The notes beneath the pieces are model-generated. The model was not told where the DNA came from. It made no database searches and was given only the letters and a program-made list of their open reading frames with translations. The position numbers were made by a program, and so were the translations under genes. Positions 56,549-64,000 of a stretch of 64,000 nt of DNA are shown here, one piece after another. Source of the DNA: Deinococcus sp. QL22 (GTDB taxonomy: Bacteria; Deinococcota; Deinococci; Deinococcales; Deinococcaceae); the NCBI RefSeq assembly GCF_023370075.1, contig NZ_CP097149.1, positions 558,001-622,000 of the forward strand, in the 5' to 3' direction. Positions within the stretch are counted from its first letter, which is position 1; each line of letters starts with the position of its first letter.

Positions 56549-57573
56549 CCGCACACCATCCAGCCCCCGACTTGCTGATCATCGGTGCGGGTCTAGCGGG
56601 ACTGGCCTGTGCGCGGGACGCTGCGGGCGCGGGCCTGCGCGTGAAGGTACTGGACAAATCCAAGGGCGTTTCGGGGAGGGCGTCTACCCGCCGGATGCCT
56701 TTGGAGGATGGCCGCGAAGCACGACTGGATCACGGCGCACGCTTTTTTACGGCCCGGCATGACCGCACAAAAGCTTTAGCAGAAGCAGGCCTCCGCGAAG
56801 GCTGGCTAAGCGAATGGACGCGCACGGTCAGCGAGTGGCAGGGCGGCGAGCTTCATACGCCCGCAGACGGCCACCCCCGTTACGCGCCCGCCGAAGGATT
56901 CAGTGGTATGGGCCGCGCCCTCGCACGCGGGCTGGACGTACAAACCGATACCGAAGTGACCAGCTTGGAGCGCCGGGGCAACGGTTGGCGCGTGCATACC
57001 CGCGACGGCGCAAGCTGGGAGGCCCCGCGCCTGATCCTCAGTTTGCCTGCTCCACAAGTGGCCGCCCTGCTGGAAGACCACGATATTGGCGACGCTGCCG
57101 AAACGGTGGGCCGCGTGCGCTTCGATCCGTGCTGGGCGGCGGGCGTGGTGCTGGAGCAAGACTTGGAGGGCCACTCTTGGCCTGCTCTGAAACTTACCGG
57201 ACACCCGGTGCTGGACTGGATCGCCCGCGAACACACCAAACGCGCCCCCGGCCACCCGCCCGCGCTGATGCTGCACGCCGGGGCCGACTGGTCACGCGCC
57301 AACCTGGAGCGCCGCCCCGACGAGGTGTTGCCGGAATTGTTGGGAGCGGCGGCAGAGGTACTGGGCCAATCGCTGCCTCATCTGCACGCCTTTGCCCACC
57401 GCTGGCGCTACGCCACGCCCACCGCCCGCGTGCCTGCCCCCTGCCACTGGGATGAAGACCTGAATCTCGGCTGGTGCGGCGATTGGCTGACGCCCGATCC
57501 GCACGGCCCAAGGGTAGAAGCGGCCTTATTGAGTGGCTGGCGCTTGGCGGCGAGGGTGGGGGCTGGATCGTAG
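56545..57573 (+). CDS. Renalase-like FAD-dependent oxidoreductase
   Basis: 342 residues. [20 protein letters not shown] with the downstream GRASTRRM and ARLDHGARFFTARHD follow the bacterial renalase/NAD(P)-binding amine-oxidase-like pattern, and the C-terminus (LNLGWCGDWLTPDPHGPRVE) contacts FAD. Renalase oxidises misreduced NAD(P)H isomers, a possible housekeeping role. TTG start overlaps the previous stop, third gene of the hemL operon. Confidence 0.82.
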   Translation: MTAHHPAPDLLIIGAGLAGLACARDAAGAGLRVKVLDKSKGVSGRASTRRMPLEDGREARLDHGARFFTARHDRTKALAEAGLREGWLSEWTRTVSEWQGGELHTPADGHPRYAPAEGFSGMGRALARGLDVQTDTEVTSLERRGNGWRVHTRDGASWEAPRLILSLPAPQVAALLEDHDIGDAAETVGRVRFDPCWAAGVVLEQDLEGHSWPALKLTGHPVLDWIAREHTKRAPGHPPALMLHAGADWSRANLERRPDEVLPELLGAAAEVLGQSLPHLHAFAHRWRYATPTARVPAPCHWDEDLNLGWCGDWLTPDPHGPRVEAALLSGWRLAARVGAGS

Positions 57574-57697
57574 TGGGTGGGTTGTGGAACGTGGGAACAG
57601 CGCATGTGGGCGTGAGCGTCAACATTGTTGGTTTAAACTTTTGCAACACCCCTAGAGATTCACCGCGAATAGGAGTGACTTCGATCCCAAAGAATGC

Positions 57698-57729
57698 GAT
57701 CAGGACGGCACATGAGTGCCGTCCTGATC
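57698..57729 (+). repeat. Perfect 14-bp hairpin in the IS982 5' region
   Basis: GATCAGGACGGCAC (57698-57711) pairs with GTGCCGTCCTGATC (57716-57729) around an ATGA loop. It lies just inside the left end of the element. Such hairpins can block read-through expression of transposase. Confidence 0.8.
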
Positions 57730-58245
57730 TGACTTTACTCCCCCTGCCTGAAGCTGTCACCTGCCTCGCTCGGTGGATTGGACCCCGTGTTGCAGCAAAA
57801 TTGCTTCACGCACACGAGAAAATATCCGATGCAGACCTACTGGCGATTGCGTTGCTTCAGAGGCTGCACAAGGTACCGCACTTCAGCCGCTGATGGCGAT
57901 TTCTCAGAGTCGACCACTTCCCGCCCTTCCCGTCCGAGCCTCAGACCCGTATCCGGCTGGCCCGGTTAACGCCGGTGGTCGAACCACTTGCCACCAAAGT
58001 CCAGAAACTGGATTTCGTCGTTGTCGACTCTGAGCCCCTGCCCGTCTCGACCTTCAAGCGAGCTCCAAGATGCAAATTCCGTGGAGCCCGTCCTGGCTTC
58101 AGCACCGGTGAACCGGTGTACGGCTTCGAACCCCACACTTGGAGCACTCTAAATGGCACAATCATCAAGTATGAGATTCGGCCAGCCAATGAACACGATT
58201 TCAGCGTGCTATGCGACATGAACAGAGATTGGGGACAAGGGCTAT

Positions 58246-58254
58246 CAGTCGGGG
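58246..58254 (+). repeat. Target site duplication, left copy (CAGTCGGGG)
   Basis: CAGTCGGGG directly precedes the left end of the IS4-type element and recurs exactly after the right end (59396-59404). Confidence 0.9.
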
Positions 58255-59395
<1,141 letters not shown>

Positions 59396-59404
59396 CAGTC
59401 GGGG
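59396..59404 (+). repeat. Target site duplication, right copy (CAGTCGGGG)
   Basis: Exact match to 58246-58254, 9 bp. It marks the insertion point inside the IS982 transposase. Confidence 0.9.
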
Positions 59405-59662
59405 ACATGCCTGACACCGCCGAAAGTGAATGCCAAACGGGTTGATCCGCGCTGGAAGGCAGAATACGGTGCGGCCAGAAAGTGTGTCGAGTCGGCATTT
59501 TCCGTCTTGGTAGGTGCAGGACTACGGTGGGGACAGTTGAAAACGTATCTCAGCCTGCGCTTAAAAATGGCGTTGAACGTCCTGGCTCACAACCTGAAAC
59601 TCATTGACCTCAGCGGCTGATCACCTCCCTGTCAACTCTTATGTAGTACGTCTATTCGCGAT

Positions 59663-59668
59663 TACACT
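59663..59668 (+). promoter_or_regulatory. -10 hexamer TACACT of a GNAT remnant
   Basis: Six bases before GTG 59675. It lies at the tentative right boundary of the IS982 element. Confidence 0.45.
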
Positions 59669-59674
59669 GTTCGG

Positions 59675-59734
59675 GTGCAAATTCGTAACTACACCGAGGC
59701 CGACTGGCCCGCCGTCTGGTCGATCTTCCGGTAA
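59675..59734 (+). pseudogene. Fragment of a GNAT acetyltransferase gene (19 codons)
   Basis: GTG then MQIRNYTEADWPAVWSIFR read as the first strand-turn-helix of many GNAT proteins, followed at once by TAA. The rest of the domain is missing; the following bases run into the AlgX-like gene. A correct leaderless promoter (TACACT) precedes it, so it was once an ordinary gene. Recognised by pattern only. Confidence 0.5.
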
Positions 59735-59757
59735 CGCCTCAACAGTCAGCATGGCTT

Positions 59758-61224
59758 ATGCGCGGCACGAATATCCCTTGGATAGACACTTTTCAGCGAA
59801 ATTACACCCCTCTTGCGGCGCAACGACTGGGCCACACAGATGAGACTCGGCCTGAGGTCCATGCCCGGTGGAAGCGGGCGACCCAGATCGGGTTGGCTCT
59901 GGCTCCACTCTCTCTTGGGTGTTCTCTGGCCCAAGCAACCACTTCCACGGTTCAGCCCACCTACACGGCCTGCGCCAAGTCAAGCGACATCGACGGGAAG
60001 GGTACCTACGAACTGTTCGGCTCGGACGGCTGGATTTTTGAGAGTCACGAATTTACAGCACTGGAAGGCCTAAGAAGCACGTCGCTGACGGCCCTGAACC
60101 AGCTGACCAAAGCATTCAAGATGCGGGGTTCCACCCTGATTCTGGTGCCGGTACCTACGCGGGCCATGAGCGCCGAAAAGACGCTCGACTTCGCGCGCTA
60201 CCCGAATCTGCAGTTTTCTAAAGATTAGTATGTGGCGTCGTGGAACACCATGATCGCTCAGACGCGGGCCACAGGCATCACGGTCGTCGATCTGATGCCC
60301 ACCATTCTCAATTTTCAAGTCAATGCACGTGGGGAAGATTTTTTCCAATCACGCGACCACCACTGGTCTCTGTCTGGAATGGAGGCCGCCACCACGCAGA
60401 TTGCCGCACAGATTTCGGCCCTCGCCCAGGCCCAGAAGCTTGATCTGGAGCGGCAGCAAGGCGAGCTGACCATCAAGCCCGCGGGGGGATCTGCGGGGTC
60501 AATGGGCTCGCACTACATGACAGCCTATGATCTGAGGATCGAGGCTATGCCCGTGGACGACGCCACCTACACCGCCGAATCCACCTCGCTCCTGGATGAC
60601 GTCGAGCCGGTGATCGGTATTTTTGGCGACAGCTTCGGCCTGAGCTACAGCAGTACCCGAGGCGACAAAAACTTTGGCGTACTGCTGGAGGCCAAAACCG
60701 CGCTCCCTGTGGTGAATAACTCGGTCTCTGGAAACGGAAAGACGGCGACCCTGGCAGGCTACCTGGCAGATCCGAAACTGGTGGCCAAGTTGCCGACGTT
60801 CGTGGTGGTGCCGTTTATGGGTGGGGTTTCCAACAACGACTTCGATTATGGCCAGATGACTGCCGCCTTGATCGGCTGTTCGAACGCGACCCGCATTGCT
60901 AAGACTGAATTTTCGGCTCCATCGGCAAAGATGGTCTTTGCGCCCAAGCGGGCCACGATCAATAAGGGCAAAAGCTTGATTCATATTCACACCGACGCGC
61001 CCACAAACTACGTTGAAGTCAGGGAAGGAACATACACGGACGGCTCAGCGCTGAGGTTTGAAATCTACCGGACTCCAGCTTCCTATTTCACGGGCAGCCG
61101 AACCGACTTCTATAGCCTGCTGACCGACGAAAAATCCGTCCGCTCTCTGGCTGTTCAACTGGAGAAGCAAGCGCCTGTGTCCGGCTACGTCGAGGTGTGC
61201 CGGGTTCCGAACGTTTTACGCTGA
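59758..61224 (+). pseudogene. AlgX/AlgJ-like SGNH acetyltransferase, interrupted by a stop
   Basis: The product begins with a hydrophobic export segment (ATQIGLALAPLSLGCSLAQA). An in-frame TAG at 60226-60228 breaks the protein; before it is LTKAFKMRGSTLILVPVPTR and after it MIAQTRATGITVVDLMPTIL. Past it are DHHW (RDHHWSLSGMEAA) and GDSFGLSYSS with the likely catalytic Ser. These match the AlgX/AlgJ family that acetylates exopolysaccharide. Without the stop it would be ~489 codons. The first codons may be a new start after rearrangement. Confidence 0.75.
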
Positions 61225-61372
61225 CGTTTGGTGGGCAGCACAAGTGAGGCGGAACGGGTTTTGTCTGGCGAGAGCGGCATTCAGTAGAAGGCACTCCGCT
61301 GAAGGCTTGACCGTCCCCCCGCCTGTGGCCTTTCCCACTCTCTGCGGCGGCCCAGTGCGCCAGCATTCGGTC

Positions 61373-62113
61373 ATGAAACGGCGGTGGACGGGAACACGGT
61401 GGGCGCTTGTGGGGATGTTGTGCGTTGGTGCGGGCGGGACATGGGCGGCGGCACATTACGCGGCGGCCTTGCCCAGCAGCGTCATTGCCAAACCCTCACG
61501 GCAATTCGGGTTGCCTTTTGCGGGTGCGCCGGGGCCGAATTCTTGGCTGTTGGGTCAAGGCTACGGCAACACGACGGGCGCGTACCGGCAGCGCCGCAGC
61601 ACGTATGGCAACCTTCAGGGCGTACACGCGGGGCTGGATTTCAGTGCGCCCTGCGGCACCCCGGTACGCGCCATCGGGGACGGTGTGGTGGCCGAAGTAG
61701 ACGGCCCACACGGTAGCCCGCCGCACAATATCGTTATCGATCATGCGGGTAATCTCAGCAGTTTGTACGGCCATTTGCGTGTGCGTTCGCCCCTGCGGGT
61801 GGGCGTGCGCGTCACGCGGGGCCAAATCATAGGCGAAAGCGGAGACTCCCAGTTCACGTGCGTCAGTGCGCCGCATCTGCACCTCGAACTGCGTGACCGC
61901 TCTCACCAACGCTTTTTCAATCCGTTGCCCTATATTGCCGCCGATTGGGATTCTTTAGCGCTGGCAGGCAGCTTTGGCCGGGGCTACGAATACGACCTCA
62001 CGGCCCCGCGCAAGTGGCAAACACCCGAATCTCAGCCGGAAGTGCTACGTGGCGGGCGCATTCTGAACGAGTTCGCCAAGCCTTGGCCGCCCGCACCAGG
62101 GGGAGCGCGGTGA
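61373..62113 (+). CDS. M23 family metallopeptidase, membrane-anchored
   Basis: 246 residues. One N-terminal helix (WALVGMLCVGAGGTWAAAHY) then a LytM/M23 domain with HAGLDFSAPCGTPVRAIGDG (zinc His and Asp) and APHLHLELRD (HxH). These enzymes cleave peptidoglycan cross-bridges or act as division/shape regulators. ATG 61373 is chosen because the upstream in-frame sequence has no signal and includes non-coding-looking bases. Confidence 0.88.
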   Translation: MKRRWTGTRWALVGMLCVGAGGTWAAAHYAAALPSSVIAKPSRQFGLPFAGAPGPNSWLLGQGYGNTTGAYRQRRSTYGNLQGVHAGLDFSAPCGTPVRAIGDGVVAEVDGPHGSPPHNIVIDHAGNLSSLYGHLRVRSPLRVGVRVTRGQIIGESGDSQFTCVSAPHLHLELRDRSHQRFFNPLPYIAADWDSLALAGSFGRGYEYDLTAPRKWQTPESQPEVLRGGRILNEFAKPWPPAPGGAR

Positions 62114-63081
62114 AGCGGGCCGCCGTTCTGGTCGGGCTTGTTGCTCTTATGGGATCGGCCCTGGCCGCCACCCTGCCCTCCAAAACCGTATTGTCGGGGA
62201 CGTGTTGCCCCGGCGTGGTCTGGGCACCCGACTCGCGGGCGCTCATGTTCCTGGACGGCCCGCCTGTGCGGAGTGCTACAGGCATTTATTCAGTTCCGGC
62301 AGAGGGCGGCGCAGTCACGCGGCGGTTTTCTTCTGTGGCCTACTTTTCGCCCAAGTTGCGTTGGGCGGTGCGGCCCGGCACAGGAGAAAATACCACGCTG
62401 GAACGCCTGAGCGACGGGCGCAAGTTTACCCTGCCCACACGCGGCGCAGACGTGACGTGGACGGCCACAGAAACCCGGCTGGCCTACACCCGCAGCGACA
62501 CCAGCGGCAACTTTGACCGCCGCACCACCCACGTCTTTATATCCGACGTGTTTGCTGCGCCCAAGCAGATTGCAACCCTGTACGGCGGCGGCATCAGCGG
62601 CTGGATTGAGGACTCTACCCTCCTGCTGAATGGCAAGCTGAACGCCGCAGGCCGTGACCGTGACCTCTTTACCCTCGATACCCGCACAGGCTCACGCCGT
62701 ACCCTGCGGTCTGCCATCAGTTTCCGGGGCCTGAGCCTCAGCGCCGATGGTTCCCGCGTCGTGTATTACATCGCCTTTGACAGCGCCGCCCGCAACGGCC
62801 TATGGATTCAAAACACGGCTGGGGGCACGGCCAAGCGGCTGGATTCCTTCGGCTCCTACCGTTGGCGCGACGCCTCGCGGCTGCTGGTCATTCCCCTGGT
62901 TCCAGACGGCAGCCCGCATGTATTGCGCGAATACAACGCCCGCACAGGGACCTGGCGCACGCTGGGCGATCTGGGCGATCAGGTCAGGCAAGGAGACTGG
63001 AGTGTCAGCCCGGACGGGAAAAAGATCAGCTACCTGAGTGCGAAGGACGGGAATGTTCGGGTAGTGAGTTTGCCGGAGTAG
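62110..63081 (+). CDS. Secreted beta-propeller (TolB/WD40-like) protein
   Basis: 323 residues with signal peptide VKRAAVLVGLVALMGSALAA. Repeated PD40-like blades are visible: CPGVVWAPDSRALMFLD, GADVTWTATETRLAYTRSD, GLSLSADGSRVVYYIAFD and GDWSVSPDGKKISYLSAKDG. It overlaps the M23 gene by four bases (GTGA), so the pair is probably co-translated. Partner role at the envelope is inferred. Confidence 0.83.
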   Translation: MKRAAVLVGLVALMGSALAATLPSKTVLSGTCCPGVVWAPDSRALMFLDGPPVRSATGIYSVPAEGGAVTRRFSSVAYFSPKLRWAVRPGTGENTTLERLSDGRKFTLPTRGADVTWTATETRLAYTRSDTSGNFDRRTTHVFISDVFAAPKQIATLYGGGISGWIEDSTLLLNGKLNAAGRDRDLFTLDTRTGSRRTLRSAISFRGLSLSADGSRVVYYIAFDSAARNGLWIQNTAGGTAKRLDSFGSYRWRDASRLLVIPLVPDGSPHVLREYNARTGTWRTLGDLGDQVRQGDWSVSPDGKKISYLSAKDGNVRVVSLPE

Positions 63082-63109
63082 CTGGCGACGTTTGCGCCTG
63101 TTGGAGGCG

Positions 63110-63330
63110 GTTTTTTGGACTTCTCCCACGTTTTGCCCCACCTCCCAGCCCCCTACCCCACCGGTTAGGGGGAACTCAGCGCTCCGCTCGGGAGGATTGC
63201 TCTTGCTGCATTCCAACTCGGCTTAATCCTTCGTCTGAAGCGGAATTGTCAGTCGTCTTGACACTGAAATTGGCCCGCGCGTTGTACACACGAAGGCCTC
63301 CCACGGAGTTGGGCGGGAACGGTTTGGGTC
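63110..63330 (-). repeat. Dispersed intergenic repeat, family R1 (copy c)
   Basis: CCCACGTTTTGCCCCACCTC then CCAGCCCCCTACCCC, GCGGAATTGTCAGTCGTC, TTGGCCCGCGCGTTGTACAC and ACGAAGGCCTCCCACGG, the same orientation as copy b but more divergent. Confidence 0.75.
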
Positions 63331-63355
63331 TATTTTTGGCCCTGGCCTCTCGCGG

Positions 63356-63412
63356 TATCAGGGTGAGTGAGCGACAGCGATTGCCCTTCCTTAGACCCCA
63401 GACCTTTAGACC
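63356..63412 (-). repeat. Dispersed intergenic repeat, family R2 (copy e, partial)
   Basis: CAGGGTGAGTGAGCGACAGC then GATTGCCCTTCC and TTAGACCCCAGACC. Only half of the R2 core is present. It follows R1 copy c, as R2 follows R1 at 32155-32474. Confidence 0.65.
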
Positions 63413-63434
63413 AACCCCCAGCAAACTCCGCCAC

Positions 63435-64000
63435 TCAAGTCAAAAACAACCGATACGCTGCATTCTGAGTCGCGTCCTCTGCCGGATAGCCCAAACCGTC
63501 CAAAAATGTTGCGAAGGCGTCCATCTCTTCGTCTGGCACCTGTATTCCGGCCAAGACCCGGCCATGTGCGCTGCCGTGATTGCGGTAATGGAATAGGCTG
63601 ATATTCCAGCCCGCGTGCAGGTGGGTCAGGAATTGCAGCAGTGCGCCGGGGCGTTCGGGAAAGGTAAAGGAGTACACGCGTTCGTCGGTGGCTTCGGGGG
63701 CGCGGCCTCCGACCATGTGGCGGACATGCACTTTGGCGAGTTCGTCTTCGGTGAGGTCGGTCACGGCGTAACCCAGATCGGTCAGTTGGCGCACCAGCGC
63801 GGGCCGCTGCCCAGCCTGCGCCAGTTGCACGCCCACAAAAATTTGCGCGTCGGTGCGGGGGGCGTAACGGTAATTGAATTCGGTGATGGCCCGCCCGCCG
63901 ATCACTTCGATAAATTGCCGGAATGCGCCGGGGCGTTCGGGGATGGTCACGGCCAAGATCGCCTCGCGCTGCTCGCCAATTTCGGCGCGTTCGGCCACAT
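63435..64000 (-). CDS. ilvA: Threonine ammonia-lyase, C-terminal regulatory part (5' end outside window)
   Basis: Two ACT-like repeats (ILAVTIPERPGAFRQFIEVI; YSFTFPERPGALLQFLTHLH) form the allosteric tail of biosynthetic threonine deaminase. ITEFNYRYA and ISLFHYRNHGS are the matching strands. The catalytic PLP domain is beyond base 64000. It makes 2-oxobutyrate for isoleucine and is usually feedback-inhibited by isoleucine through this tail. Confidence 0.92.
   Translation of the reverse strand, partial: VAERAEIGEQREAILAVTIPERPGAFRQFIEVIGGRAITEFNYRYAPRTDAQIFVGVQLAQAGQRPALVRQLTDLGYAVTDLTEDELAKVHVRHMVGGRAPEATDERVYSFTFPERPGALLQFLTHLHAGWNISLFHYRNHGSAHGRVLAGIQVPDEEMDAFATFLDGLGYPAEDATQNAAYRLFLT

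Overview
The window looks like chromosomal DNA from a Deinococcus-like bacterium. The DNA is GC-rich and genes are tightly packed on both strands. Many genes carry a TANNNT -10 hexamer only 6-7 bases before the start codon, which is the leaderless-transcript signature known from Deinococcus. Futalosine-route menaquinone genes (mqnB, mqnD), an MglB/MglA pair and a large Cu/Zn-SOD-type fusion fit that assignment. The species is not identified.

Layout. 1-8 kb: end of a 2-hydroxyacid dehydrogenase, a frameshifted HAD-like gene, mnmA, a TPR plus HD-GYP protein, lysA, a TetR regulator, an endonuclease III and a lipoprotein. 8-17 kb: two Nudix hydrolases, an FAD oxidoreductase, a glyoxalase-like protein, prs, dnaJ, tdh, two small unknown proteins and mqnB. 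17-21 kb: a moxR gene followed by an unusual DUF58-transglutaminase fusion. 21-27 kb: a DnaQ-like exonuclease, an AMIN/phosphodiester-glycosidase protein, mglB-mglA and an ABC exporter pair. 27-31 kb: a PQQ-type dehydrogenase, a SOD-beta-propeller fusion, and mqnD. 32-40 kb: a PabB-PabA fusion with a class IV aminotransferase, an Rrf2 regulator, an MBL-fold lactonase-like protein, a DUF952 protein, pyrD and a hydroxyacid-oxoacid transhydrogenase. 39-47 kb: a nitrate assimilation locus, with nirB-nirD-(hemD-like) divergent from narB-nitrate transporter and six 15-bp tandem repeats between them. 47-52 kb: a TPP riboswitch followed by thiBPQ and thiN. 52-57.5 kb: a secreted esterase, a membrane protein, and hemL with a CoA-binding protein and a renalase-like flavoprotein. 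57.6-59.7 kb: a dead IS982-type element with a dead IS4-type element inserted in it. 59.7-64 kb: a broken AlgX-like gene, an M23 peptidase, a beta-propeller protein and the 3' end of ilvA.

Working together. The clearest pathway blocks are nitrate to ammonium assimilation (uptake, nitrate reductase, siroheme nitrite reductase and a HemD-like enzyme that may serve siroheme supply), thiamine salvage under riboswitch control (uptake plus conversion to TPP), menaquinone steps MqnB and MqnD, and p-aminobenzoate/folate supply. Intergenic spaces hold three families of dispersed non-coding repeats in both orientations (about 210, 90 and 130 bp). Five genes are interrupted or truncated: the HAD-like gene, both transposases, the AlgX-like gene, and a 19-codon GNAT remnant next to the insertion element.
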